From a virus, in IMG/VR virus record IMGVR_UViG_3300028920_000264, positions 1 to 24,070 of that record: a stretch of 24,070 nt of DNA, one strand, 5' to 3'. The notes beneath the pieces were generated by a model. The model saw nothing but the letters and a program-made list of their open reading frames with translations. It ran no database searches and was not told where the DNA came from. A program made the position numbers and the translations under genes. Below are positions 1 to 9,034 of this stretch, in pieces (the stretch's first letter is position 1; each line of letters starts with the position of its first letter).

Positions 1-235
1 CATTGGCCAGCTTTTCAACCAGGTCCCATACCTGCGTTCCTGTTTCGTCCGCCGCAATCTTGTCCACAAACGCGTTAACTGCGTCGTGGGCAATCAGGCC
101 CTTATTCGCCAGCACACCAGCTACCTGATGCGCTTTCTTAACCGTATTGTCTTTGATTTCGTTCTGTTTGTCAAGCAAAGTTTGCGTAGTTTCAATGTAC
201 TTCGCAATCTTCTCGAAGGTCTCTTGCATTTGCAT
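1..235 (-). CDS. Small protein downstream of the scaffold, 3' end outside window
   Basis: The reading frame opens with ATG at 235 and runs open to the window edge, so 78 residues are visible and the C-terminus is missing. A strong AGGAGG ribosome-binding site lies 6 bases before the start; a second ATG two codons later (229) is possible. The visible protein begins MQMQETFEKIAKYIETTQTL and looks wholly alpha-helical, charged and soluble, with no cysteine, signal peptide or membrane segment. It follows the protease and scaffold-like genes, a slot where phages often place the major capsid protein or a small head protein. The visible sequence does not look like a capsid fold. I do not recognise the family; a small head-assembly protein is only inferred from position. 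Confidence 0.75.
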   Translation of the reverse strand, partial: MQMQETFEKIAKYIETTQTLLDKQNEIKDNTVKKAHQVAGVLANKGLIAHDAVNAFVDKIAADETGTQVWDLVEKLAN

Positions 236-273
236 TGTCAGCCTCCTGTATCCGTACATTGCCGCTACGCGGG

Positions 274-1746
274 TTATTCCTTACGCTGTTGCCGAATCGA
301 CCGGATCGCATCGAGAAGAGCCGCTGCCTTTTCAACAGGTTTCTCCCCGGCTTTCTTTTCGGCCTTGTCTTCGGCTGCCGCTTCCATGCCTTCCTCGGCG
401 CCTTCAACAGCACCTTCCGCAGCGCCTTCCTCGGCGCCTTCAGCAGCACCTTCCGCAGCGCCCGCTGATGCGATGTAATCCATCACACCCTGCGCTTCTT
501 CCGGAGAGATCTGGCCTTCCTGTACCAGTGCGTCCAGCGCCTCCTGCAGTTCTTCCTCGGTGATACCCCCTTCTTCCCCTTCCATACCACCAGCAAGTTC
601 TTCAGGAGCAACGGCGGGTGCACCAGCCGTTTCGCCGCCCATTTCGCCGCCCATACCACCGGCTGCGCCCATCAGGTCGCCGATGCTTGCATCTGCGGCC
701 ATCTGGCCCAGCTTCTCGTAGATGTCGGCCTCAGGCTTCTGGTCTTCCTGCTTTTCAGCCTTTTTCTCGTCGTCTTTCTTCTCGTCCGCGCCGTCTGTCG
801 CCTGCTTCCGACCCTCGGCTACGCCGGCGTCGAAAATGGCCTGCTGAATCATGGCCTCGGCATCTGCCGCACCCGATTCGTAGGCAGCCTGCTTCTCAGC
901 AAGCTCGGACTGCTGTGCCAAAAAAGCCATAACTTCCTCGGCGGACTCCGCACCGGCCTGCTTGGCCAACGCCTGTTCCACGATCTCAGCCCCCTCTTCT
1001 GTTGAAAGCATAAGTGCTGCGATCTTAGCCAGAACGTCTGTCGTCAGCTCCAACTGAGGTCCAGCAGCCTGCTTGTCGTCGTCCGACTTTTCCGCAGACT
1101 GCTCATCCGAGTTTTTTTCCGCTGAGGCCTCTTTGTCGCCATCCTCGGACTTTTCCTCGGACTTTTCCTCAGACTTTTCCTCAGACTTTTCCTCGTCGGC
1201 CTTCTTGTCTTCGGCGCCCTTTTCGTCCTCAGACTTTTCCTCAGACTTTTCCTCAGACTTTTCCTCAGACTTTTCCTCGTCGGCCTTCTTCTGCGACTGT
1301 TGCCACTCGTGGATATCGTTCAAGATCTCGTTGGCCAGCTTGGCTGGGCCGTCTTCCCCGTCGTCTGCCTTCTTGGCGTTGGCGTCAGCAGAGTCCAGAG
1401 GCTTCTTGCTCAGATTGACCGGGGCCTTATCTTCAGCTTCCAGCTTGTCTGTACGATCGGTCTGGTTGCCTTCCTCTTTCCCCTCGGCGCTCCCAGTCGT
1501 GCCCTTGCCGTCCGAAGGCGGCTCTGCATTCGCATCAGCGGAATCCAGAGGCTTCTTCTGCGGTTCGAGCGCGGGCTGGTCTGCTTCAAGAGCGTGTCCA
1601 CGTGTTTTCGGGCTGTCGTCGCCGGCACCGGAAGTGTCGAGACCCTTTGCCTGCTTCTCGCCACCTTCGAGGGTGCTGTTGAACTCCGCCTTCTTCACGT
1701 CAATGAGCTGGCGAGTTGCGTCCAGGATTTCTCTCAGTGTTGACAT
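274..1746 (-). CDS. Acidic, repeat-rich scaffold-like protein (490 aa)
   Basis: The start is taken at ATG 1746 (MSTLREILDATRQ) because GGGAG lies 10 bases upstream; an upstream in-frame ATG at 1809 would overlap the protease gene and has no reason to be used. The protein is extremely rich in Glu, Lys, Asp, Ser and Ala. Residues 153-174 and 181-202 are two copies of a 22-residue block built from EEKS units; KKPLDSADANA occurs twice (64-74 and 114-124); residues 430-453 are AEG/EEG repeats. Helical segments around 231-315 and 396-425 are the least repetitive parts. Phage scaffolds are typically acidic, helical, poorly conserved and encoded right after the maturation protease, exactly this position. 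No homology is claimed; the role rests on composition and synteny. It could instead be an internal head protein. Confidence 0.7.
   Translation of the reverse strand: MSTLREILDATRQLIDVKKAEFNSTLEGGEKQAKGLDTSGAGDDSPKTRGHALEADQPALEPQKKPLDSADANAEPPSDGKGTTGSAEGKEEGNQTDRTDKLEAEDKAPVNLSKKPLDSADANAKKADDGEDGPAKLANEILNDIHEWQQSQKKADEEKSEEKSEEKSEEKSEDEKGAEDKKADEEKSEEKSEEKSEEKSEDGDKEASAEKNSDEQSAEKSDDDKQAAGPQLELTTDVLAKIAALMLSTEEGAEIVEQALAKQAGAESAEEVMAFLAQQSELAEKQAAYESGAADAEAMIQQAIFDAGVAEGRKQATDGADEKKDDEKKAEKQEDQKPEADIYEKLGQMAADASIGDLMGAAGGMGGEMGGETAGAPAVAPEELAGGMEGEEGGITEEELQEALDALVQEGQISPEEAQGVMDYIASAGAAEGAAEGAEEGAAEGAVEGAEEGMEAAAEDKAEKKAGEKPVEKAAALLDAIRSIRQQRKE
1141..1290 (-). repeat. Two 66-bp direct repeats made of 12-bp units in the scaffold-like gene
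   Basis: Bases 1141-1206 and 1225-1290 encode the same 22 residues, each dominated by 12-base units that translate as EEKS. The units differ only by occasional synonymous changes (for example tcctcggac versus tcctcagac), which points to recent duplication or replication slippage with the protein sequence retained. The spacer of 18 bases encodes EKGAED. The repeats keep frame throughout. Confidence 0.9.
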
Positions 1747-1765
1747 TTGATTCAACTCCCTTGTT

Positions 1766-3172
1766 TTAGTTAACCAGGTTCTGCGCCGTCGCTGCCGCGA
1801 ACAACGCATCTGTATCCGTATTCTTGTGCATAGATAGAATGGCCTTCACAGCCGAAAGTTTGTAAGCGGCATATTTCTCTGCCAATCTTTCAACCGTACC
1901 ATTACAACTTATTTTTTCGTTTTTGTCAAGCGCGATTTCGTGATTATTTATCGTGAGCTCGATGATCCTCTGTTCCATCTGGGGACCGATGAATGTGAAC
2001 TCCGCCGCCTTCTCCGACAGATCCGGACCCCCGCGGCCTAATGTCCGTGTATCGACATCGAAAAGCCGATCGTTGCAAACCCCCTGACAGGCGTTCGCTT
2101 TCTTCAACCGACCGTACACACCGACAACGATCTGCCGAACCTCGTCCATGAACGGTGCAATCTCACCGAAGTCCATACCCATTGCATACTTGTAGAATGA
2201 GTCAACGTCGAGGATCACGCCCGCCTGGGCAAGCTTACGAAAAACATCCTCCGGTTCGTGGTTTCGTAACCGCTGTATTGTTTCGTCATCTATCTGCGCA
2301 GCTGCGGCCTTCCGCAGTTCCCAGAAAAATCGTTCTCTGGACGTCGCCGGCCGACGCTCCCTGAGCTGTGAATACAGTTCTTCCATAGCAGCCATTTTGT
2401 CCAAATACCCTCGTTTTGCCGTTGCATCCGGAGATACGATCGCTAAGTGATCCGGTACCCAAATACCCTCGGCCTCTGCCAGTTTGACGGAGTCGATAAC
2501 TTCCCCCGACGCCGCCTTCAGGTGCCAGGCAATACGATCGGCTGGACGCGTCACAAAGCTGATATCGAACCAATTGGGTTCGTCGTTGTGAGTGCAGGTA
2601 ACTGTCCCGTCATCGGCAACCTTGCCCAGTTCAAAACGAACGTGGTCACACTGGTTGGGATCTTTAGACGAGCGGCGGAGCGCACCACATCGTGAGCAAC
2701 GGTCGAACGCCACCTTGCAAGCCATCGAGAAAGGAATGTCACCATCGGTCGCCAGCTTCTGGAGTTCGTCTGCTGCCTTGTCCTTGTGCGCGTGAACGAA
2801 AAGTTCGATACGGCCCATAGGCGCATTGTATGCCGACTTCACGACCTGCCCCAGGCGTTTCTCGGGGTCCTTGTTCCGATGATGCCGATAGAGGTTGGCG
2901 TTCTTGACGAACGTGTGGTGATACGCAATGCACGCTTTCTTTGGAAAGCCGTCACCGTTACGGTTGGATCCGTAGTGTTCGAAGTCACCAAGAGCAACCA
3001 GGTGGATGCCCAAGTGGTCTTTGTCCGGAACCAGCTCGTTGTAGTCGCAATCGAAAATTGTCGACGCGGACTTTGTCAACAGACTCGGATCCTCGACAAG
3101 TCGCATACCCACATCAACCGTGGTGTCGAAAGTCGAGGAGTAGATCAACTTGACCATACCTGTATTGTCCAT
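1766..3172 (-). CDS. Prohead (head maturation) serine protease with zinc knuckle (468 aa)
   Basis: Likely the protease that degrades the scaffold and trims head proteins during capsid maturation. The N-terminal half has the layout of the phage prohead protease / herpes assemblin fold: NRNGDGFPKKA (70-80), a His-rich segment YRHHRNKD (95-102) with the probable catalytic His at 97 or 98, and PFSMACKVAF (147-156) with the candidate nucleophile Ser149. The His-to-Ser spacing of about 51 residues is close to that of T4 gp21. Directly after the serine, Cys159, Cys162, Cys175 and His177 form a CxxC...CxH knuckle, followed by WFDISFVTRPADRIA (201-215), a strand typical of the family. The C-terminal half (about 250-468) is helical and unrecognised. 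The start ATG overlaps the preceding stop (TAATG) behind AGGAGAGG. The next gene is scaffold-like, the usual partner. Confidence 0.82.
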   Translation of the reverse strand: MDNTGMVKLIYSSTFDTTVDVGMRLVEDPSLLTKSASTIFDCDYNELVPDKDHLGIHLVALGDFEHYGSNRNGDGFPKKACIAYHHTFVKNANLYRHHRNKDPEKRLGQVVKSAYNAPMGRIELFVHAHKDKAADELQKLATDGDIPFSMACKVAFDRCSRCGALRRSSKDPNQCDHVRFELGKVADDGTVTCTHNDEPNWFDISFVTRPADRIAWHLKAASGEVIDSVKLAEAEGIWVPDHLAIVSPDATAKRGYLDKMAAMEELYSQLRERRPATSRERFFWELRKAAAAQIDDETIQRLRNHEPEDVFRKLAQAGVILDVDSFYKYAMGMDFGEIAPFMDEVRQIVVGVYGRLKKANACQGVCNDRLFDVDTRTLGRGGPDLSEKAAEFTFIGPQMEQRIIELTINNHEIALDKNEKISCNGTVERLAEKYAAYKLSAVKAILSMHKNTDTDALFAAATAQNLVN

Positions 3173-3939
3173 TAGGCCTCTCCTCTTAGATACTTATCCA
3201 GCAGCCAGCCGCCTACGAGGCCCACCGGGATCGCGGCTAACCCCAGCTTCCCCTTCGCGGCCAATGCGCGGTATTTCTTGGGATCGGACCCTACCAATTT
3301 TGCCGCTTCCCGCATGCGGGAGGCTGGTCGGGTAAATGCGCGTACCGGATGACGTATCGTTTGAGCAGCACGCCTACCAGCGCCCCCAATACCTGCCAAC
3401 AACGATTGCAGGCCCGGATATTTACGCGGACCAACCAACGCCGTAGCATCTGTCGGGTAGGCCAGTTCCTTTGCCTTACCTATGACATCGCCGTACCGTA
3501 AGCGAGTCAGCGCACCTACGCCACCGCCAATAGCCATTCCAGGGTGTGAAAGCACGCCGCGGGCAATCGTGTCACCTACACGGCCAGTAACACCCGGCCG
3601 AGCTTCGCCCGGAAGCCGTATGTCGCCGCGAAGCATTTTGAGTCCCACAGGGAGCGCTGCGGCAGCGCCACCGCCCAGCAACGCGCCTAACAGCGCAGGC
3701 CCAAGTACACGTTGACGCCCTTCCTCGGGATCGTGTGGCGTAGCCAATGCCATCCCACCAGCAGCACCACCGCCAAGCGCCGCACCGATCAGTGCTCTGA
3801 TCAACGCCTTGCGCACTTCGGGGTTCTGCTGTGCTTGCTGAAACCAGTCCCCCATACGTTGGAGGACCTGTGCTTCCTTATCCAGCCCCAACGGGGTCGC
3901 CCGTCGGGCAGCTTCTCGGAGACGGCTTGTCTTAGTCAT
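3172..3939 (-). CDS. Gly/Ala-rich membrane-associated protein (255 aa)
   Basis: ATG 3939 is chosen over an upstream ATG (4035) because it overlaps the preceding stop as TAATG and GGAG-type bases lie about 10 bases upstream; the extra 32 N-terminal residues of the longer frame are Arg-rich and unlikely. A short basic N-terminus with a DKEA motif (20-23) precedes hydrophobic, small-residue-rich segments at about 45-67, 79-101 and 232-248, with a weaker one near 128-145. The intervening loops are basic. I do not recognise the family. Its Gly/Ala-rich segments resemble those of several proteins upstream of the polymerase (for example at 20972-22231), which suggests a shared membrane-related or internal-virion role. 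It lies immediately before the maturation protease and is translationally coupled to it. Confidence 0.78.
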   Translation of the reverse strand: MTKTSRLREAARRATPLGLDKEAQVLQRMGDWFQQAQQNPEVRKALIRALIGAALGGGAAGGMALATPHDPEEGRQRVLGPALLGALLGGGAAAALPVGLKMLRGDIRLPGEARPGVTGRVGDTIARGVLSHPGMAIGGGVGALTRLRYGDVIGKAKELAYPTDATALVGPRKYPGLQSLLAGIGGAGRRAAQTIRHPVRAFTRPASRMREAAKLVGSDPKKYRALAAKGKLGLAAIPVGLVGGWLLDKYLRGEA

Positions 3940-4286
3940 TACACGTTCTCCACTTCTTCTCCGCTGAAATCGTCGGTGTTGCCGCGGAGTATGGCGACGG
4001 CTGTAGAAATACGCGCCGATACCTCGTCCTTCCACACTTCTGCGCGATCCTCTGCATCGCCGTAATCGTCCGAATCGAATCCCTGTGTGAACGGCGACTC
4101 GCTCATGATTTTGACCAGCTTGCTCGACAAATCGTAGGCCGGTGGCCCCGTGAAGTTTCCGCCCACGTCGATCTCTGGTTCACCGAATTTGGCCATGAGA
4201 TCCTTGTCGGCTTCGCTCCAGTCCTGGGTATAGAGCGTAACCTTATAGATGCCGTCGGTTATGATCGAAATCTTGCGTATCTTCAT
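3939..4286 (-). CDS. Small acidic protein of unknown function (115 aa)
   Basis: Starts MKIRKISIITDGIYKVTLYT, predicted beta strands, followed by an acidic region with FDSDDYGDAEDRAEVW (70-85) and a helical C-terminus. It has no cysteine, signal peptide or membrane segment. Its start overlaps the stop of the preceding gene (ATGA) and its stop overlaps the next start (TAATG), so it is translated as part of a coupled chain with the 482- and 255-residue proteins. I do not recognise it. Placement in the head module makes a minor structural or chaperone role plausible, but nothing in the sequence shows it. Confidence 0.75.
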   Translation of the reverse strand: MKIRKISIITDGIYKVTLYTQDWSEADKDLMAKFGEPEIDVGGNFTGPPAYDLSSKLVKIMSESPFTQGFDSDDYGDAEDRAEVWKDEVSARISTAVAILRGNTDDFSGEEVENV

Positions 4287-5731
4287 TGTCTAACACCGCC
4301 TTCCGATGGTCTGCCCTTGAAATCTGTTTTGCCCGCGATGTTGCGGATATTCTGTTCAAGCTGCGTCCACTGCTGCGCCGCATACGGGTCGATTGCCACC
4401 GAATGCACCGCCTGTCGTAGAATCGCCCGTACAACTTCCTTGTTGGTTGCCAGCTCTGGGGCCAGATTCAACACCGCGTTATATGCGTTCACCACGACAT
4501 CGGGGCTCTCTTCACTCAGCACCGGGTCATTAGCCATCAGATCCTGAAGCATGATCTGCCGCTGTACGTTCTTCAGGCGCTCCGATAGAGCGATGTTCTC
4601 CTGCTCCAATCCCGGTTTTGAAACCGCCCGCTCGACCCCGGTCTCGATGGCTTCGGAAATCGGCCGCTGTACGCCGCCGGAAACTCCCTTGCTGATCGCC
4701 TCGCCTAACAGCGGAGGCGACGCCTTTGTCTTGGTCTTGACATAAGGGTCGCCGAAAAGCGTCGTCCCCTCGGTCTTAACCTCGGTTCTGGCCTGCGCCG
4801 CCTTGCGCAGACCTGGATGGATAAAATTTACGAGGGAATCCGCCTCCTTCTCCGGGAAAACCGGTTGGATGGTTTCCATCCATTCGCGCTCAAACGCGTC
4901 CGCTTCTTTGTCAAGCGTTCCCGCAACAGCCAGCATCTCAGATTCGGCTTCCATCCACTCTTTGGCCTCTTTCAGCTGCCCAACGTATTCCTGAAGATCA
5001 CGGTCGTCCACGACGGGACCCAGGTCAACGTTTTCGGCGCCTTTGTTCATCCACCCGGGGACAAACTCGGCAAGTTTGCACATGACGGGTCCAAACTGAT
5101 CCTTGTAGCGATCGGACGCCTGTTTGTCGTATCCAGCCACCAGGCGGTTGTAACGCTCCTGGCACTCTTCCTCATAACCCCGGCCGAGGGTCGTGGCCAG
5201 TTTAGTGAGGATATCCGCGGCCTTCGTCGCAGCGACGCGGGCTTCGCTGCGGGCCGTCTTTGCCAGATCACGCTGTACATGGAGTACGCGCATTGCGCGC
5301 TCGGCCTGAGTCTCCAGACTGGTGTCCATGAACTCTGTTGGTGTTCCGAGATCAATGTCCCTTACGCCGGCAGCGCCCTTGATCTCCAGGCCGTCCTGAT
5401 AGTTCGCCTCGGGGAGATCGTAAGAACTGTAGTCGTGGTTGACCACGTCTTCGCTCTTCTTCTCTTCCACGTCCTCGAAGATCGCGGGAATAACAGCCGC
5501 CGAATTAGCGAGCGCAAACTCCGCCGTACGGTCGTTCGCCGTCTTGTAATGATAGATTGTGCGCGCCGTGTTGAACGTCTCCACCAACCGCGTTGTCTGG
5601 TCGGCGTTGAAGTCGTGCTCCATCGCCGCTTTAACCACGGCCGCATTCGGATCGGCGCCCTCGTTGAAGTGGCGTACCGCAGAGTGCAGCGCGCCCATCA
5701 GCCTCTCCTTGAATGATCCTTGTACTGGCAT
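4283..5731 (-). CDS. Helical virion-type protein of unknown function (482 aa)
   Basis: Starts MPVQGSFKERLMGALHSAVR, behind AAGGAG about 8 bases upstream of ATG 5731. The N-terminal segment HFNEGADPNAAVVKAAMEHD and QTTRLVETFNTARTIYHY (45-62) looks like a conserved helical module. The rest is largely helical with coiled-coil potential near 140-200 and 370-400, and it carries DKQA (202-205), DKEA (274-277) and EKEA (294-297), each flanked by hydrophobic residues. There are only two cysteines and no membrane segment. I cannot assign a family. Its length, composition and position between the polymerase genes and the maturation protease fit a virion component, possibly one processed by the protease; that is inference. 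Confidence 0.8.
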   Translation of the reverse strand: MPVQGSFKERLMGALHSAVRHFNEGADPNAAVVKAAMEHDFNADQTTRLVETFNTARTIYHYKTANDRTAEFALANSAAVIPAIFEDVEEKKSEDVVNHDYSSYDLPEANYQDGLEIKGAAGVRDIDLGTPTEFMDTSLETQAERAMRVLHVQRDLAKTARSEARVAATKAADILTKLATTLGRGYEEECQERYNRLVAGYDKQASDRYKDQFGPVMCKLAEFVPGWMNKGAENVDLGPVVDDRDLQEYVGQLKEAKEWMEAESEMLAVAGTLDKEADAFEREWMETIQPVFPEKEADSLVNFIHPGLRKAAQARTEVKTEGTTLFGDPYVKTKTKASPPLLGEAISKGVSGGVQRPISEAIETGVERAVSKPGLEQENIALSERLKNVQRQIMLQDLMANDPVLSEESPDVVVNAYNAVLNLAPELATNKEVVRAILRQAVHSVAIDPYAAQQWTQLEQNIRNIAGKTDFKGRPSEGGVRQ

Positions 5732-5743
5732 CGTTATCGCTCC

Positions 5744-6718
5744 TTACTTTAGTTCAGCTTGCTGAGCAGCCATACGGACTTCCAGCAATTCGTCCAAAAC
5801 CTTGCCCTTTTCCTGTGCCCCCGCCTCAATGAGTCCCTGCTGCCGTACCACGGGGTCGGATCCCACCTTTGAGATGAACGCCTTATCCTGTGCAAGCTGC
5901 TTGTCCCGGGACTGTGTAGCTGCCAGCACAACAGGCGCCAGTTTTCCCAACAGATCTCCCATCGCTTCGTTCGCTTCGCCGGCAGCATCGACACTACCAC
6001 CAGTATCGTACAAAAGCCGCTTGTGGTTGTCAACGGCAACGTGGAACTCTGCCATGTCGCGGTTGCTGACCGTATTACGGAGGACGTTGAGGACCATTTT
6101 GCTCTGGAACACGCCCAGCATATGATCCTCCAAAAATTTCGGGTCACCCATATCGGCGTGAGCCGGTAACCCGAATTCCCGCATTATCGCGAAGTAGCCC
6201 AGAACGTGGGCCAGGTTTTTCCAAACCAGGTCGATCGGTGTACCTCCATCAAGCACCGCATTCTGCGGTAACGCCAGCCATCGCCGACGAAGTCCCGCGT
6301 CTACCATGCGCCCGTCCGCTTCGCGACAGTCGAAGAAAAGGCGCTCGAATATCATAATCGTTGGTCCCGTAATCCAGCTGCCCTTGCAAAGGTCCTCCCA
6401 GATAATGTGGTACGGAACCGCCGTCAAGAGAAGGGGCTCTATCTGAAACCGAGCATCCTTCATGTTTCGCTCGTTAAACCACTCAAGCGCCGGCGCATGG
6501 TACATCAGCCTGTCAGGCGGCGTTATGCCGTCTTCCAGGGCCCGCAGATATGCGCGGTGCTCATCAATCCATTTGTCCTCACCAACGAACCGATACTTAC
6601 CGGACGGTGACCAATCTTTGTGACTGACCCAAAGGCGGGCAGTCAAATGTCGCCAGGCCGGGTCATAACCCGGCCATTTATCGACTGGCGTGTATATTGT
6701 CGTACCACCGATTTGCAT
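5744..6718 (-). CDS. Unrecognised protein of the head module (324 aa)
   Basis: ATG 6718 directly follows the TAA stop of the preceding 771-residue gene (bases 6719-6721), so re-initiation is likely; a weak GGAA-type site lies about 14 bases upstream. The N-terminal 60 residues are rich in Trp, Tyr and charged residues (WPGYDPAWRHLTARLWVSHK at 15-34). The middle has a compact aromatic stretch, GPTIMIFERLFFDCREADGR, that suggests a folded helical domain. The C-terminal third (about 230-324) is helical with coiled-coil character and ends in AAQQAELK. There is no signal peptide or membrane segment. I do not recognise the family and do not propose a function; it is expected to be expressed with the 771-residue protein. 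Confidence 0.78.
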   Translation of the reverse strand: MQIGGTTIYTPVDKWPGYDPAWRHLTARLWVSHKDWSPSGKYRFVGEDKWIDEHRAYLRALEDGITPPDRLMYHAPALEWFNERNMKDARFQIEPLLLTAVPYHIIWEDLCKGSWITGPTIMIFERLFFDCREADGRMVDAGLRRRWLALPQNAVLDGGTPIDLVWKNLAHVLGYFAIMREFGLPAHADMGDPKFLEDHMLGVFQSKMVLNVLRNTVSNRDMAEFHVAVDNHKRLLYDTGGSVDAAGEANEAMGDLLGKLAPVVLAATQSRDKQLAQDKAFISKVGSDPVVRQQGLIEAGAQEKGKVLDELLEVRMAAQQAELK

Positions 6719-9034
6719 TTACATGACCGCGCTTTCCGCATCCTCTGAATCGATGGCCTTTTGCCGAAGCTTCAGGACTAGGTCCCCAAAACTCTTGAAC
6801 ACACCGCGAAGCATGTCCTCCATTTCCGCCAGATCCTCGGAACCATAGCGCTCGGCGAACTCCTCGTTCTTCCAGTAGAAGAGGAAGAGAATCCGACCAA
6901 TACGGTCGAGGGCCTTCATCAACTCCGGCACATAGCTGTCGATCACGGCGCCGGAATCATATAGACGAGAAAGTCCGCCGATTGCCGCATGGTCGAACAC
7001 TTGTTTCTGGCCGGCCGCAGCCGCCTGCTCAGCAAGGCCAGCAGCCTGAGTGTCAATCTCGGCTTCGCCGCCAAGATTGAAACCGGGCTGTACGGTGTTC
7101 ATCGTTGCCGGTACACCGGTCATCGAACCTTCAACGGTGTCCACTTGCGGGGGCATGACCACGGCGCCTGTAAATTGATCGCTACCATACGCCTGAGGCG
7201 GTTCAGCGGGGATGCTGACCCCCACCATTTGACCAAGCTTGACCATGCGTCTGGATTTGAAACGTGTTCCTGCCTCTTTGAGCATCGTCTCGGCATCATC
7301 CACCGACAAGCCGTATTTCCCGACAAGGCGGACCATTGCCGACTTATAGTTCACGGGTTTACCGTCGACAAAGTCGTCGTCAAAACGCACATAGTACTCC
7401 ATCCCATCGTCGCTCCCGACCATCAGCTTATGGAATGCGTGCTTGGTCAGCGCTTCCATAACATCGGTCAGGGTGCCGGGACAGAACGCATCTTCCTGGG
7501 CCTCTGTAGCCTCATAACTCTGGTCGCTGTCGGATTCGATCAACGGCAACGCCTTCCAGTTTGCGGGCACCACAACAGTGTCTTTACCCGAGTACGTCAG
7601 CTTCCGACCGTTGTATTCCGCGAACTGGAGGTAGTCCCGCTCGTCCCGGGCGTTGTCATAGCTCGGTCCACCGCCCAGGGTCTCGAAATCATGCCCGTAC
7701 GTGGGTCGATCGAAACTTGGGGATGTCTTCCAGTAGACGCGGGCCTTCACGCGCTTGTCGTTCTCTGCGATTACGGCCTCAACCTTGAATGGAGTAGTGG
7801 CCTCGCCCTTCTCGTTGACGAGCAGGTACTTCTGGCCGGGCTGCATCTTCGTCAGGGCCACAGCCTGTTCATAGGCATTTGGCCCCTCAACGAATTCATC
7901 GCCGCGAACAAACACGGCACCCGGCTCCGCCAGGAAGTAGTTCTTACCCGACGTGTCGACTACAACGCACTTCGGACACTTTGCCGCGTCCGAGGGCATG
8001 AACACCCAGGCCCGGGCTGTGCCGCCGGAACGCAGCAAAATGTTGTAGAGCCCGGAATTATCAGGCGAGTGGAAACGCTTCTCATAGTCGATCTCGTAGA
8101 CTTCCGACCGTTCGGCGTCGTCACGGGTATCGTGGATTGTAAACCCGTCACGGACAAGACGCTTACGCTCCTTGCCGTCGATGTAGTCGGTCTTCTGCGT
8201 AATGACCGTGATTTTTGCCGCCTGTTTTTCGGGGGCCAGATCGGCCGCGAACTTGGTGACAAAAAGCGACTCGACGTCAGGATAGAACTGCAAAGCAGCC
8301 TTTGCAAAACCGGGGTTTTCCGTAATGGTGCGCATCAGGCAGTTAACAGCCCGTACGCCGCCCTTCTTCTCGATCCAGTCCACCAGGGTGCTTGCTTCCC
8401 CGTTCTTCTCGAACGGAAGAGCAGAGTTCTCCAGGCGAGCGATCGCACCACCCCACGCCTGCTGGAATTCTGCGTCCTTTTCGAGAGCGTCGGCCATTGC
8501 CTGCTGCAACTCGTTCCACGTGTTGAACCCGTCGTGAACGACGTCCAAGGCCTCCGCGGTCTTCGGTACACCGGCCGGAGATGTTGGGGGCTCCGCAAGA
8601 AAGTCGAAACGGGGTTGCTCAAAATCCTTTCGCAGCTGCGTGTGATCACCAGCGCTTTCACCCAGGCGAATTGTCTGATGGTTAACAATGTAGTTAACCC
8701 AGCTCTCACGCAGAGGCATGAATGTGTTATTCTTCTTAGAGAAGAGCATATCCATACCCTTGATCTGGTTATTGACGAAGAACGCCGGTACGTAGTAATA
8801 CTCATTTCCGATCTTGAATCCGAAAATGCCAACAGCGCGGGAACCGTCCTCTTCCCGATCTACGACCTCAAAGCCAAGCAGATAGGGCATGAGACCCGCC
8901 GCTCTGTCCCTGAGAAAGGTATATGCCAGTCGACCGAAGTCCTGCTCCAACTGGACCTCATCCGGACTTTCAATATCAGCCACCTTTGTCATGCCGGCAG
9001 GAAGCTCGGCCAGCAACGATATAAACTTAGACAT
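6719..9034 (-). CDS. Large protein of unknown function, first gene after the promoter (771 aa)
   Basis: The start MSKFISLLAELPAGM is taken at ATG 9034 because AAAGGAGA lies 11 bases upstream; a longer frame from 9064 would begin inside the leader. The protein looks like several soluble domains: an N-terminal region with VGIFGFKIGNEYYYVPAFFV (68-87), a helical section with EKDA (185-188) and EKQA (269-272), a beta-rich middle (about 275-500) with a CPKC pair (353-356), and a helical C-terminus containing RIGRILFLFYWKNEEFAERY (711-730). It has no signal peptide and no clear transmembrane helix. It is the first gene of the segment behind a sigma70-like promoter (9076-9104). I do not recognise the family. 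A large virion protein is plausible from context only. Confidence 0.82.
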   Translation of the reverse strand: MSKFISLLAELPAGMTKVADIESPDEVQLEQDFGRLAYTFLRDRAAGLMPYLLGFEVVDREEDGSRAVGIFGFKIGNEYYYVPAFFVNNQIKGMDMLFSKKNNTFMPLRESWVNYIVNHQTIRLGESAGDHTQLRKDFEQPRFDFLAEPPTSPAGVPKTAEALDVVHDGFNTWNELQQAMADALEKDAEFQQAWGGAIARLENSALPFEKNGEASTLVDWIEKKGGVRAVNCLMRTITENPGFAKAALQFYPDVESLFVTKFAADLAPEKQAAKITVITQKTDYIDGKERKRLVRDGFTIHDTRDDAERSEVYEIDYEKRFHSPDNSGLYNILLRSGGTARAWVFMPSDAAKCPKCVVVDTSGKNYFLAEPGAVFVRGDEFVEGPNAYEQAVALTKMQPGQKYLLVNEKGEATTPFKVEAVIAENDKRVKARVYWKTSPSFDRPTYGHDFETLGGGPSYDNARDERDYLQFAEYNGRKLTYSGKDTVVVPANWKALPLIESDSDQSYEATEAQEDAFCPGTLTDVMEALTKHAFHKLMVGSDDGMEYYVRFDDDFVDGKPVNYKSAMVRLVGKYGLSVDDAETMLKEAGTRFKSRRMVKLGQMVGVSIPAEPPQAYGSDQFTGAVVMPPQVDTVEGSMTGVPATMNTVQPGFNLGGEAEIDTQAAGLAEQAAAAGQKQVFDHAAIGGLSRLYDSGAVIDSYVPELMKALDRIGRILFLFYWKNEEFAERYGSEDLAEMEDMLRGVFKSFGDLVLKLRQKAIDSEDAESAVM

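Noticed and set aside
5744-6718. Sigma factor for the phage polymerase
   Set aside because: No sigma region 2 or 4 motif or helix-turn-helix could be recognised in this protein or any other in the window, although the beta flap and beta' coiled-coil segments appear to be present in the polymerase.
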